NCBI GenBank assembly: GCA_963995505.1
Contig: OZ023184.1
Coordinates: 16,118,228 to 16,182,227 of the forward strand
DNA from: Hypericum androsaemum
Lineage: Eukaryota; Streptophyta; Magnoliopsida; Malpighiales; Hypericaceae
Direction of reading: 5' to 3'
Length of the DNA stretch: 64,000 nt
A program made the position numbers and the translations under genes. The stretch's first letter is position 1, and each line of letters starts with the position of its first letter. Shown here one piece after another: positions 11,867 through 24,775 of this stretch. Below the pieces are notes generated by a model. It was not told the origin of the DNA. It worked only from the letters and a program-made list of their open reading frames with translations, and ran no database searches.

Positions 11867-12000
11867 ACCAATATCACTACACATGCAAACCAATATCACT
11901 TCACATGCAAATCAATATCAGTTCATATACCAGCCTCTTGCAAACCAATATCATTTCACATGCAAACCAATATCACTTCACATGCAAACCAATATCACAT
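11867..12000. repeat. 22-bp minisatellite
   Basis: Units of 22 bp with the core ACCAATATCACTTC then ACATGCAA occur at 11867, 11889, 11944, 11966 and 11988 (the last partial). The unit at 11911 is extended to 33 bp. Each unit ends in an ACATGCAA box. Blocks of GTCCCCA(T/C)YTATGG flank the array at about 11841-11854 and 12057-12069. Two open frames across it are produced by the repeat. Confidence 0.85.
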
Positions 12001-13963
12001 GGTAGGTTACTGACCATCAGATTTAAAGATAATCAAATCTGACGGCCCAAAATGTAGTCCCCACCTATGGACAAATTTTCTTTAGTCCCCACTCAATCCG
12101 GTCTCTGGGTGAAACGGTCTATCCAAGAGAAAAGTACTTGTGAGACAATAAATGATAGATTGCTACTAGTTTATGTAACTTATTACACCCAGACAGCGGA
12201 GCAGGTATCTGATTGTGAAAAAAAAGGAAAAATAGTTTTCTGGGTATCCATCAAATTCAGGATTGGTCATTTGGAGATTTATCTTCAGACTAAAAGTAGA
12301 TTCTGTGTGTGATTACGATAGGTCGGGTAATATTTATCACATCCATGTGGCGGCTGTATATGTAAGGATGCATTCTAGCCAAATCTTAACTAAATTTCAA
12401 AATAGTCTTGTAAATTTTGTTTTTTTTTTTGTCAAGTTTAAATACAATTTTAGCCCAAACGAGTTTAATTTTGTTAAAAAAATAAAACGTGAAATATTGA
12501 ACAAAAACTTCTCCTTTGGAACAGAAAAAGCAATTCGTGTGGGTTATTATAACAGATTGTTTAAAATTGTGTTTTTTTTACGTGCTAAGTTTCGGGAATA
12601 TGGTTAGAGTCTTTTTTTTAATAAGTTATATGGTTAAAGTCTTAGAGAGTATTCTTACTAGCAGTATATTTTACACAACGATTTAACTTTCCACCAGATT
12701 TTGGTAGGTTTTTTTGTTTTATGTTTTTTAAATAACATCAGCAACTCTGTAATCTGCACTAGCCATTTGACTTAAAAAATAAGATCGAATCCAAATGCAA
12801 CCAGATGCTTAGAATATGCCTATAGCTGTTATGATCTGTCGAAAGAAGAACTTTGGTTTTTTTTAATAAGTAAAATATGTTAAGCCAAAATTACTCAAAA
12901 ACTGTCCACCACCAGTACAAGTGAAACACCAAAGAAGAACTTTGGTGTTTGATTGTTGTTTATAGAAAAATTCACTCAATTTCAATTTCTGACCTTTTGA
13001 TCACATGATCCACGAGAATGTCTGCTTATACATGGTCTCTTATGATTTCTGAGAGTGACTGACCCAGTAAACTAAATGTACCAGCATCACTCTCGTGCAT
13101 GTCAGTGTATCATACGAGGAAATAATCAACAAAACTATAAATTTATATGTAAAGTGCTAGCATGAAAAATCATTCACCGGGAAAAGGAGATGATTCGGTC
13201 ACATTTTTTCAGTACGACTATCTTGTTACGACTCTTCTTTAGTCACTAGTCATGTCTTCGGCATTTCCCTCCTTGCGGTTAAGGTGAGATTTCGGGCTTG
13301 GCCAGCTCCCTTAATATGATGGCGGTGTGTGCAAGGCCCTGAAACAAATTAATCGCCATATGACTAACTGTCGATTACTAACAATTCCTACTTCATGCAG
13401 ACGAGATCCGACCTCCAATCCGAACAAAAACTTTATTCATGAACTACCACGATAAAAAGTCAAAACCATGATTGTGTTATCAAAACCAGGAATTACAGCG
13501 TTTCAAATTTTGTTAACAAACTTCCACCGATTTTTACCGCATGAAGATTTTACTAAGATCTGTGATTGCAACTTCGAAAGAAAGAATTATGCATCATATA
13601 AGAATAATAATGACCATTACGATGATGAGTTAGATGGACCTTCAATTAGAAAACTGAATTGCGGTAGGATACTTATTTAGATTTTACGACGTACTTGTTT
13701 TAATTCGTATTTATTTATACCATTTCCAACAACAAAAAACGCTGGCTGTTGGATTCCTTAATACACTTCCGTTGGGTTTAGTGCCACATAGGCCCTGATA
13801 TAACTAAAAGTAATATGGGCCGCTACATCATGCTGTTCGTATTTGTGCTAGTAGCCTATGGCCCATGTCATAAGTCCATAAAGCCTAATATGTTCGAAGA
13901 AGTAGACCAATAAAAAACTTGCAACATTATTTTCGAAGTGGGAAAAGAACTTGAACAACAAAG
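12001..13963. other. AT-rich intergenic DNA
   Basis: No gene recognised. A small inverted repeat (CAGATTT...AAATCTG) lies near 12018-12042. The predicted frames are short and without motifs. Confidence 0.4.
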
Positions 13964-13991
13964 GAGAGATGAGAGATGAGAGATGAGAGAT
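13964..13991. repeat. (GAGAGAT)4 microsatellite
   Basis: Four perfect copies of the 7-mer GAGAGAT. Confidence 0.9.
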
Positions 13992-14077
13992 GGAGGAAGA
14001 AAGTAATTTTGAATGTTTTAAAAATTTCACAATTTCAAAATTATTTAGAATGATCATACAAAAATTATTTAATATAG

Positions 14078-14420
14078 TATTGAGAATCTCTCCTTACTTA
14101 ATATAAGAGTGGTGAATTTGTTTGTAAGTGTAGAAAATTTATATATCTATTACCTTAAGGTTTTGGATTAGATATATAAATTCTAACATGATATCAAAGT
14201 GGGTTGATTTCATGCCCATTACTGTACTCGTACGACACCCATTTCATTGCGCGTTGGTGAAGTCAAAGACTGTGCAAATTTTAGCATGATGGTCTCATTT
14301 GAAGGGACGTGTTGAGAATCTTGCATTGCTTAGTATAAGAATGTTGACCTTCTTTAGAAGTGAGAAAAATCAACCTAAATAAATCAAAATTAATAACTAT
14401 TTGCTAAAATTTATAAAATA
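14078..14420 (+). mobile_element. TRIM-like miniature LTR element
   Basis: A 111-bp LTR-like block (14078-14188) begins TATTGAGAATC and ends TTCTAACA. It is followed by TGATATCAAAGTGGG, two substitutions away from the methionine-tRNA primer site TGGTATCAGAG. About 95 bp of non-coding sequence leads to the purine tract TTTGAAGGGACG (14298-14309), then a second block starting TGTTGAGAATC at 14310. The second block matches the first for about 35 bp and then decays. There is no coding sequence, as expected for TRIMs that use proteins from other elements. Confidence 0.7.
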
Positions 14421-16079
14421 TCAATTTTGAAGTGTCAAAATAACTTTAACAAGAATTATGTGGAACTTTTTTTTCCATTAGGTGAATGACAACACTAAAG
14501 ACTAGCCCAGTAGGGCAACGGCACTATCGTAGATGTGCAAGGGCACACGTGTGGTGTGGTAGCCTATTCTCAACTCAAGAATGGAGTGGGTTTTGTCCAT
14601 GTTCCCTTTCCAACAGGCCGTCCAGCTTCTCATGGGCTTCCACCACCTAACAAGAGAATTATGCTCAAAGTTTGTGCAATTTTTTGTGGGGGACATTGTC
14701 ACGTGCGTGATGTGGTAATTGTTGGTTTTGTGGGCTTTTCTGGTCTTGTCCATTTCCGACCCACTTACTAGTTCCTTGTAGACATGGACCAGCTCTCCGT
14801 TGGCAGTGGGCCTGTTCCGTTACTTCTCTTCTTGTCTTCTTTGGATTGGACCACTATTAGCCCGTGCAACTCTTGTTCGCCCAACGACTAGCGACCAATG
14901 GATCTAGATATGACCCAAATTTTTTCGTTTTTTTAGTCCGTCCGATCTGATCAGTCAATGTATCACAGATCATAGTCGGGTCATGGTCCAATCAGTCCAC
15001 TTTCATTTTACCGATGGTCCAAGTAATTGGTGAAAAGGTCGTCAAGTGGTTGCTGTTAATTTTAATTATCAACCAAGTCCACTTTCATTTGAGCAATAAT
15101 TGAAACATTAGATAACTCATGCAAAAAGGAGTTCAACCCCATAATGAAGAAGTGACACTGGCGTACCCCAGCTGAAATTGAATTCTCAGCTATCTTCGTG
15201 TCTAAATTTTCGCTTCGGGATAAAAAGTTGGACCCACTTATTATTCCATCTGTTTTTTTAACGTTTGTAGTTGTTACTCACAAATTGAATGTTTACAGTC
15301 CTTTAACTTTTATGAAATTAATTCACTTTGGTTCTGTACGAGTAATGCTTCACTTGCATCTGATTTCCGGAACATCGATGGCAAATTTATTAGCATTTTT
15401 TTAAAGTATAATTTTTTACTCATCCAAAGTGAGACTTCAAACTCATCATCGAAATTGAAAAATAAATTTGCCACTAGAGTGGGATTGTGCCAGACGACGG
15501 CTTAAAAGTGCATTTTAGTACCACATATTTTTCAATATTTTCATATAAGAGGTCCGTGGATAAAGTTGTCTATATCTAAAACCTAGTAATTTTCTTCATT
15601 ATTACTTTGGGTAAAAACATTAGTTTTACTAGTTGCTTGCTTGTGTGGCAAGCCTGCATCTACGATATTTGTTGACGTATTTATTTAGTGAGCCACGACG
15701 AAGTTTCAATCTGAAAAAATAAATAAATCAAAGTCTAAAAGAGCTCAGAATGGCGCTAATTGTTTTTAATTTTTGTCTTAATATTTTATTTATAATTGAA
15801 TTACCGTCATTTTGGAACAGGTCGCTTAATGAACGGACACGTCAACAGATCCTAATCATGTCGTCATATCATGCATGCAACTAATTGACCGAATTATAAG
15901 TTTAGACAACTTTTTTTTCTATATAAAAGGTGAAAACTACAATTTACTAAAATGTTTCCCCAAAAAAAATTTAGTCAAATCAACTCAATCCTCATAAGAA
16001 TGGTGGGGTTAGGCAACTTATAATCATTATTCCTATTCCTGATTGCTATTACTGTTTAACACAGTAAAGCTAGCTACCT
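14421..16079. other. Intergenic DNA
   Basis: No gene recognised. Several GGCCCA/TGGGCC motifs occur, and the frames near 14502-14771 on both strands have no family motifs. Confidence 0.4.
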
Positions 16080-16573
16080 TTTATTCTTGCGCAAATTACC
16101 CTCACATCCCTGTACTTTGGTCAGCCTCCCCCTAGGGTCCCTGGATTTTGAAAAATGATTTTCTCGTCCCTAAGTTTTGATGATAATAGACTCTCGGGTC
16201 CCTGAAGCCGGAATATTCCATATTCTCCGGCGAACCCCCACATGAAATGACCAAAATACCCTCCTAATAAAAAAAACTCTTTTCTTCCCCTTCTTCTTCC
16301 TCCCCTTTTCTCTCTCCCCCTCCTCCATCTTCAACCACATCTACATCTACAACCCCCTCCTAGAAAACTAATTAAACATCCAAAAATTTTAATTAATTAA
16401 ACAGCCATGAACATCGAATTAAACACCAAACAAATTAGAGATTCAAACCCAAATTAAACACACTACACTCTTCCTAGTTAGCTCCAAACACCAGCAGACA
16501 CATTCCATCATTCAATGTTCAATCCCAAATGCAGATCCGACCAGAAGAAAGCGACTTGAAAATAGAAGGTACT

Positions 16574-16624
16574 TCGCTCATCGACAACGTCGAGGGAGCA
16601 ATGAACAACGGGGTGGATGAACCT
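16574..16624 (-). pseudogene. TRAPPC2L-like exon fragment captured by the MULE
   Basis: The - strand translates to FIHPVVHCSLDVVDER. From memory, plant TRAPPC2L (a subunit of the TRAPP vesicle-tethering complex) contains HHIVHCSLDVIDERV, and the human protein contains VHTSLDVVDEK. Only about 17 residues are present. After DER the sequence CGAAGTACC resembles a damaged splice donor, so the capture was probably genomic. The match is short, so a search is needed to confirm it. Confidence 0.6.
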
Positions 16625-16796
16625 GGTCTCCGCCGTCCACCGACCGACTTGTCCTCTTCGACGTCCCCATCCAAAGAACACCAAGGTCGACAGCTAAGAG
16701 ACAAAGCAAGCAAACACCCCCTCCCCCGGGCCCATAAAAACACTCACTTAAACCCTAGCGCCAATTGAAATAGAGAGAGAGAGAGAGATGGGGGAC

Positions 16797-16988
16797 CTGG
16801 GCGCGGGAGAGGATGAAAACGAGGTAGTTATTGAAATCGGGGAAGCGGGAGAAGTGCTGGAGCTGCTGCCAAATCTGGGACTTGTCGGCAGTAGAGGTGG
16901 GCAAAATCTGGTACTCCAGCAGCCCACAGATCTCCTTGTACCCTTCCTCCGCAGGCTGTCACGCTCCCACCTCACTCGCCTCCGCCAT
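16797..16988 (-). pseudogene. Transportin-1 first-exon fragment captured by the MULE
   Basis: From ATG 16988 the - strand gives MAEASEVGA, a stop, and in a shifted frame [19 protein letters not shown] and [19 protein letters not shown] then ILSRA. This closely resembles the N-terminus of plant transportin 1 (importin-beta-type nuclear import receptor), remembered as [13 protein letters not shown]...[21 protein letters not shown]. The similarity ends at CAG/GTCCCCCATCTCTCT, the expected exon 1 donor, and CT-rich intron-like sequence follows. The original 5' leader probably lies in the CT/GA-rich stretch up to about 17045. The frameshift and in-frame stop make it non-functional. Confidence 0.8.
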
Positions 16989-17020
16989 CTCCCCGATAAA
17001 TAAGACACCAGAGGCGGTCT

Positions 17021-17045
17021 TCTCTTCTCTTCTCTTCTCTTCTTT
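17021..17045. repeat. (TCTCT)n microsatellite in the Pack-MULE
   Basis: Repeats of CTTCT/TCTCT lie just before the transportin-like ATG when read on the - strand, typical of a plant 5' leader. Confidence 0.7.
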
Positions 17046-17515
17046 GGCGGTGTCCTCTTGCCTCTCTGTCTTCCTCCTCCTGGTATCGTATAGGGCAGGA
17101 GCCGATGATTGGTCGGGTTCGGACAGTGATTCTTCTTCTGCTTCGTTGCGGAAGGAAGGAGGCGGCTGAGGAGGAATAGACCAGGAGAGGACCGATCGGC
17201 TTGCCCTCCCTAGATTTGTTTTTGAGTTTTTGAGTTTTTAGTTTTAGTTTTAGTTTTGATTTTGGTTGAAAGTAGGAGGAAGAAGATGAAGTGGGAGGAA
17301 GAAGGGGAAGGAAAGATGATTTTTTTAGTGAGAGGGCATTTTGGTCATTTCAAGTGGGGATTCACCGGAGAAAAATGAATATTCTGGCTAAAAGGACCCG
17401 GGAGTCTATTATCATCAAAACTTAGGGACGGAAAAATCATTTTTCAAAATCCAGGGACCCTAGGGGGAGGCTGACCAAAGTACAGGGATGTGAGGGTAAT
17501 TTGCCCTTTATTCTT

Positions 17516-20160
17516 TTGATAAGTGGATATTTTATTAGTGGAATATAAAATTTGCATAATCTTACAGCTTACAATTCACACTTTTTTTATAAATAAATTG
17601 TATTTATAAAGAAAAAATCTATCACAAATAATTACACTTACTATTTGTTACATCTGTAGTGCTTTTAAATACATATCAGCTAAAGTGAAAAAAAATTGTG
17701 TTAATACATACATTTCTAATTAAGTGTGGAACGACCATTACCTTTTTGCCTAAATCTTAGAATTACCCATGGTCATTACCCTACGCCAATAGCGATTTTT
17801 TTAATATCTCTAAGAAATTCTAGAGCTTTCCAATCCCATATTATCTATAACTCAAAACTTACATTAAAAACGTAGCTGAAAGAGCATCAATTATCAATCC
17901 CGATCGGCCTCAATGTAAGTGATTAGATCTTGATTGCACTTGTCCGACATTATAACCATTCCGGTGCATAATGAAGCTTGGATGAAATTAAGTCGATGTC
18001 TCAACCGACTAATGTTTAAGAATCAAAAGATGAGTTATCATTCACTTGAACCTAGAGTTAGTTGGTTCTTCTAGAAATCTATTGAGGCGCAGCAATTGAC
18101 TTAACATCTTAGGATAAAGTACTCTTTTAGTTGCGCACCGCAAAATCGGTATTAAATCGAGATAAAATCAGAATACTAGATAATGATAGAATGGGTAAGC
18201 TAGCTACCTACGCATATTAGTTAGGCAACTATATAACCTAACTCAGCCAACCCCACCAAGATGCAAGATTAGACTACCAATTTGACTGGGTCATAGGCCC
18301 TCAAGGGCATTCCAATTTGGAGAAAAAGTTGAAAGAGACTCAACAATTGCACGTATACATAACTTGGACCATATGGACATTGGCTTCCAACTAATACTGG
18401 AGGAGCTGGAAAGACAGAAAGGTAAATGCGAACGAAACAACTCATAACAGTCTCAAAAACAACAAACTAAATAGCCGGCAGCTACCGTCGATTCGGACTC
18501 GCCTCGTGGGGTTGGCTTTATATCTGTGTATTTATTCACATAAATTAACATATATTATATGCTATTGTGCACGTAAAGTAGGAATAAATTTTTTTCAAGT
18601 GTTAAGTAACTTGAATTTATTTAAGTAAGTCTTAAATTTTATGTGAAATGTCGAACTGTTTTAATGCTATTAAGAATGGGACTATTGGACTATGATCTTA
18701 CCTGGTGGATGATATGGTGGCAGCTTAATTCTAGGCGTTTGATTCTAAACATTTAATTTAGGTAAATCTGTCATGGTCTTGCTATGTATAATAAGAGAAT
18801 TATATCTTAGTATTCATGGCGTAATCTTATCTTTTCTAGAAATATAATAGTTATCTTTTCAAAAAATCTTAAATTTAAAATTTACAAATAAAAAAATAGC
18901 CTCCTAAATAGAGCTTGCTTAACTCCAAAAAACACGAGGGATTAAGAAATGCGCACTTAAGACTTCATAGTCTAAAGGTGAATTATGAAGAGACAGGGTA
19001 CTGATGTGAGATATAACGCTTAGCTGTAACGTTTTCTATTTGGACGTACATAAAAATAGAACATCCATACATAAGGTGGAATCAATCAGTTCTTGTAATT
19101 ATATGCTACGTACCTACGTGCAATAATTTTGTGGGTATTAAGTGTCGATTATAACGCTTGACCGTTGTAATTTTACAATGGTTATAAAATTTGATATAAT
19201 ATTTGCGTAAAAACATAATGAAATTTTAGTAAATCTTAAAAGCGAGTAAGTAAACTGGTGATGTCTCAAAATAATAAACTTGGCAAGGTTCGATATAAAA
19301 TTTTGAAATTATATCTGTCAGATCTACCAAGTTTATCTGTGTGCTGTGGGAAAAAAGCAATTTCATCTCAAGTATCTTGCAGTTTGGAATTTTACGATTC
19401 AGTTAATAATTCGAAATGATTATTCATAATTGAACCATATACCAAATTTGAAATAAAACAAAATATTGGCTTAATTAAGAATAGGAATTTTTTTGTGATC
19501 AACGGATTTAACATTCTTAATAATTTAATCTTTGAAATCGAGACTAGATAGATTTTTTTAACCTTTGACTTCCTAAAGAACGGACAATGTTGGAAAGCCC
19601 AATGGGCTTTATTACAACTGTCTCAAACCCTGGAACTACTTCGCCCTGTGTAATTAATTCTAATTTACCAAATATTTTCCACATGTTAGGAAACAGCATT
19701 ATAGAACTAACTAATGGTGACCGAAATCCTTTCTGAAAAATTTTTGACCCAATTTGATGATCTAATTACTGTATGAAGCCAATGATTTGTTTGTTCCAGA
19801 GGAAGTGCCGTGACAAATTGCAATAATATCATTCATCCCCTTGGACCTTTGTTTCCTTTTTCTCATAAATTAGATGCTATTACTGCATTAGGGATGTCCT
19901 AATCACGATTTAGCTGTCTAGATTGACAAAGATAATCCTCACACAATAATCAACAATCATTTAAATCACTGTATTAATTTAACTAAGAGATACAAGTTCG
20001 CATTATTAAAAAAGTGGCACTTTTCAACACTTGCTCGGAAATTTTTTTTTACCTTCAAAAATTCTAATCGATTCGAATTATTCTATTGTCGGTATTCAAA
20101 TATCAGTTGGCATTAAAAAATCCTGGGACAAGGGACCCACTAAAGGAAGAATTGGACTGG
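17516..20160. other. AT-rich intergenic DNA
   Basis: No gene, RNA or delimited element was recognised over this 2.6 kb. Confidence 0.4.
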
Positions 20161-20162
20161 GC

Positions 20163-20181
20163 CAACGGTGGCCCACCGTTG
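20163..20181. repeat. Perfect 9-bp palindrome CAACGGTGG-C-CCACCGTTG
   Basis: A 9-bp inverted repeat with a one-base centre in a local GC-rich block (20120-20230) that also holds GGCCCA and GGCCCG motifs. Confidence 0.7.
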
Positions 20182-20484
20182 TCTTCTGGCCGGCCCGTTG
20201 GGTTACACGGAGGACAATTACACCGCAATCGTGTGGATCACCTCACACCCATCTTTCTTCCGCTGTTGGGTTGTGTACTGTCCGTTTAAATAAAAATTGT
20301 CCTTTCGAAAAGAAAAAAAAAATCTAGAGCAATTATTTCCCACCATCTGTTATACTGATAAACTCGTCCAATTGTTTTTGAATTTAATTAAATATCTGAA
20401 ATTTCACACCTTGAAAATCGGCGAATAATGATTATAAAACTTTGAATTGTCTAGTTTTTGTAAGTCAGTTTTATTTTTAGTGAG

Positions 20485-20503
20485 TATATATATATATATA
20501 TAT
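20485..20503. repeat. (TA)n microsatellite
   Basis: About nine TA units. Confidence 0.9.
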
Positions 20504-21335
20504 TAAAAGTTATCTAATTACTGTAAAAAAGAACTTTGGTGTCAATTTTTCAAACAAAAACTGAATATGAAAACTAGATCCACTAAAATCAATGTGGTTC
20601 CGCCACTGTTGGAGCAATTGTGCCCAAATCTAGTGGTGAAAATTTTACCACTCTTTGTAATTTTTGTCTAATTTAAACATGAATTGGTTGTTCATGTGAA
20701 TATCTGTACACTATAAAAAAACCATTAATTTTCCCTCACCAAATAAGATATCAATTGATAAAAAATTAAAAATAAAATAACTAACTGTACAACTAGCAAT
20801 GAATTTGACCCTGGTGGACATTGATTGAGCCAACACAGGAACGGTGTTGGGTTACCTTGTGACCGTGCCCAAGTTTTTCAGAAAATCACTAGACAACCAT
20901 TGGGACATACCATTAATTCGAAACGTCAAGTTCTTTGCATCTCTCACTATTGGAATAGTTACTTCTAAAATAGAATCTGAGTACTAAATTTTAAATATCA
21001 AACCTTACATAAAACAATCAGTTCTTTGCACGTCTTTCTTCACCTATATATAATTTTGGTCTATTGCAAAAGTTTAGGAAGATGGGAGATAATTTGGTTG
21101 GCACAGAATCAGCTTGGAATTGCTTAGTCCTTTATAGGGAATATGCCACTAGGAATCCTCCCAGGTAAGTGTCCATTTCCTGCCCCAAGTGGTTTTCATT
21201 TCTTTCATACTATTTTTTTGATAAATGGATTAATTTTATAGATATACTCCAAAATATTTATATCAAGTAAGGCAACTTTTTTTATGTTAGTGAAATTTCA
21301 ATTCGAAACTTAGATTCACTTGATAAAGTCTTGAC
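20504..21335. other. AT-rich intergenic DNA
   Basis: No gene recognised. Confidence 0.4.
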
Positions 21336-21473
21336 AAAAATTTCACGAATGAAAAATCATCATTAAAAAAGTCATTCTCTAAACATAGTTCAACTTAAGG
21401 GATTGAAAATTTCACGAATGAAAAATCATCATTGAAAAAGTCATTCTCTCGGCTTAAGAGATTGAACAAAAAT
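21336..21473. repeat. 69-bp tandem duplication
   Basis: The block beginning AAATTTCACGAATGAAAAAT and ending GTCATTCTCT occurs at about 21338 and again 69 bp later, with few differences. The spacer CTTAAG-GATTGA also recurs after the second copy. Confidence 0.75.
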
Positions 21474-24400
21474 AAAATATTAACTATATCTGTCAAAGTT
21501 GCTGACGGCTAATCATTTCATTTGACAAAATAATGAAGAAAGTGAATAATTTATATAGTACCAAAAGACTTCGCTGGATTGGGCTGGCTAGCTTCTCCAA
21601 AGTCCAAATCTTTATTTTGTGAACATATTTTTCTTCTGGTTATTTAATTTGAATATCCCGACAAAGTAGTTTTTAGCTTTAAAATGTTGACAATTTCTTA
21701 TACTCGATTTAATTGTGTGGTTAACAGTAGTTCGCTAAAGTGGATAGAAGTTGGTGTAGGTGGACCATATCCGATAAGGATTCTTTTTGAAAGAAGGATG
21801 ATGATGATTCTAGCTAGTTGATTATCTTTGAAGGAGAGGCAATATGTTAATACAAAATTCAAGATTGTGGTCATGATTAGTATTTATTTTATTTACAATA
21901 TGCTTGGATGGAGGAATATTGAATAAATAAACAAGAGTTTCATAAAACAAAGTTGAATTTTTTTTACAAAAGTAGAAGAGCAACTAGCCCATGAATCTTT
22001 AGTAATCACAAATTTGTCTACACTATTAGGTCTATTCCTCTAGTTCTTTACTAGTGGTAGAAATTGCAAGTCTTGGTTATTGAGATTTATGGGCAATTTG
22101 GAGACATAAACGTCTATTATTCTCCGTCACAAGTCCAATAACTCATCTGTGTAAGAGGTGAGCTCATCTATCCTATAAGTAGTAGGTAATTTAGGCAAAA
22201 AAAATTTTCAATCATTTCATTTTTGAAAACTAAGAAGTCCAATTTGATTCAGATTAATCAATTTGACATACATAAATGGTACATAGAGTAAACAAGCCCC
22301 ATTCAGCTTGTATAAGTACACATCAAGCAATAAATCTAGTGTGTCACACAAAATATAATTATAATATATAGTCAAGACTAGTTTGGACACTGCATCAACT
22401 ACACTATTTTCTCCTTTTCACTTATGTTGTGTTTATATTTCCAACTCTCTCTCTAGTAGCTCTTTTGTTTGGCTAATCAAATTGGATAAGAGATGGTCAC
22501 GTATGACATTTTTGCCAACACAGATTAGAACTATGGAGGAATCTAGTAAAAGGTATGATGTTATTAGGGTAAAGTTACTAGTTTAGATCATAAAATAAAG
22601 TTAGATAGAGTTTCTAAAGTAAAATAAAATTAGATTGAGTTACTATTTTAATATAATCTTTTTTGGGTAAGTAAAATTTATTCTCTATTACCTATTTATA
22701 ATTTTGTTACTAAAAAGGAGGTGATAGTAATATGAGGTAATATTACAAGATAGTGTTGCTTTAATGCTAGGTTATTCTCATTCACTTTCAATTTTGTAAT
22801 TCCCAATTATTTTATAGAACTCTCTATTACCCATTAGAAAATTACAAAAGAGCTCCCACATATACTTTTTCTCATTAATCTAGGTGCAAGTGAGTTACTG
22901 ACGTAGGCATATGTAGCTGCTAGACTACCAAAGGGTTGATGGGTCAATTAGAATCTGACCCAGTTCTCCACATCGAATTTAATATTTTTCCCATGATTGT
23001 TCTTAACTAACTTTAGATCATAAAAGGATATCAATCTCTTTTCTGCTAAGAAGCTGCGCAATGTTTTAGGGAAATAGTGTAATTATTTCATGGTGCAGTA
23101 TAAACTTTACATGTTTTAGGGACCTAACACACGCTAAAACATTATCATGTATATATCATCACTCGTAGGTTTGTTGATCAATCACAAAAAGGCCCATGTA
23201 AAATTTGACAGATGGTTACTATATTTTAGCAAGAAATTTTGAATTCCACCAACAGAATGTAGTTCTCTAAAATTTATTAGAGAGATTTGATGATGTCTAT
23301 GTGGTTGTGTCTTAGTCAAACCCGAATTCATACCTAGATACCAATAAACTTGTTTAATTCTTACCTCATTCTACATCATGCTCTGAATAACAAATCCCAT
23401 TTTTTTTCTTCATTTCACACACCAATTTTATAAGTGTGCCAAAACTTTCAGGGTCATGGACCATGTGTCATAAATACTTCTCTTTTCCAGGTCTTCCTTG
23501 ATGACCCAAAATTAACCACAATGGCTTTTTATGCAACTCTCCCGATGATATATAGTATAAAGTAGTGGTGAATACCTGAGATCGGAATCCTAAAATGGTA
23601 AAAGCCGACAATGATAGAGAAAATAGAATAAAAGTGCGAAATTCTCAAAAGCCAACATTGATGGCGATACATGTAATATTTTTAAGCGTAGAAAATTTAC
23701 AAATTAATTATTTAAATATTTTAGATGGGACACCAAAATTATAGCAATAAAATTATCGCCGATCCATACATTATAATTTGTAGCCTAATTCCGGGAGAAT
23801 TACCCAAAAAATGGATCAATTAATTTTATTAAAAAATAGAATTTAAATTACGAGAATGCAATTTTACTAAATTTAGTACAAACTTATTTTTTTTAGATGA
23901 AAATATAGTACAAACTTAGACAAGAATAAAAAAGTAAACGAATTTTTGGTGTGACAATGATGAGTAGGAAGGACACCTGTGGGCGCAGCATAATCACGTG
24001 GGTGTCGCCTTTCTCATAGCACGCTGGCATGCCAAGAAAAATTTATTCATCAAATTAAATCATTTCATGTGTGACATAATTTCACGTTATACGTACGGCA
24101 ATTTCCTGGAAATTATTGGTTTATTTGTCTGTAATTAAAGTGTGGGTTGAATTGAATTGATTAATTTAAATTGAAGTGGGACTAAATATAAAGAACAACA
24201 AAATTTTCCGTGCTGATTTTAACACCATAGCATTCTTATTGTTTAAATCGAGATATCTAGTTAAATTAAAATAAATTTTTTATTCGTTAATCTATTACTC
24301 ATTAGTTACTTATTTTGTTATATTAATTCTTCCGGAAAAGAGTTAATGTTAAATGATAAAAAATGGTACCTTTGAACGCCTAATAAAATTAGCAGAGGGT

Positions 24401-24758
24401 AAATGAATATTCCATAACATAGTAAAGTTGAAATTTTGTAAGTTTTGATATTTAAAATATTTTCGAATCTTATTTTAGGAATAATTATTCTAATAATATA
24501 TTTTTTATTTTCATAAAATTTGAACTCAATACTTTCTTAACTAAATAAAAATATTTCATTATTTGAACCAACTCCAATGAATTGTCAAGATGAAATTTTG
24601 ACCTCTTATTTTTGTAGAAAATGTTTGTACTTAAGATAGACATTCTTGAAGTTATTCCCAAATGGCATAGTATTGGCTGTAATAAAAGCAACATGTATCT
24701 TTTCACATTAGTTTTAATGTAGATACAGTTTTTTCCTTTTTCACTTTAATTCCCACCC
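21474..24758. other. AT-rich intergenic DNA
   Basis: No gene recognised across 3.3 kb. Predicted frames such as 22383-22586 and 24485-24706 lack motifs. Confidence 0.4.
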
Positions 24759-24760
24759 CC

Positions 24761-24775
24761 TCTCTCTCTCTCTCT
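24761..24775. repeat. (TC)n tract upstream of the NPH3 gene
   Basis: A pyrimidine repeat about 780 bp before the NPH3 start codon. Such CT tracts are common in plant promoters and leaders, so it may be regulatory, but nothing else supports this. Confidence 0.6.

Larger units (their letters stand above)
16089..17506. mobile_element. Pack-MULE with captured gene fragments
   Basis: The element ends in near-identical inverted repeats of about 185 bp (16089-16278 and 17318-17506). The outermost bases read GCGCAAATTACCCTCAC on the left and, inverted, GGGCAAATTACCCTCAC on the right. A perfect 9-bp direct repeat TTTATTCTT flanks it at 16080-16088 and 17507-17515, which is the target size of Mutator-like elements. 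There is no transposase. The GC-rich interior holds pieces of two unrelated host genes, both on the - strand, defining a Pack-MULE. Confidence 0.88.

Noticed and set aside
11798..12042. Two overlapping frames in the minisatellite
   Set aside because: The peptide is a translation of the 22-bp repeat.
16529..17169. Several open frames on both strands inside the Pack-MULE
   Set aside because: They are other-frame shadows of the captured transportin and TRAPPC2L-like pieces and leader sequence; no complete gene is present.
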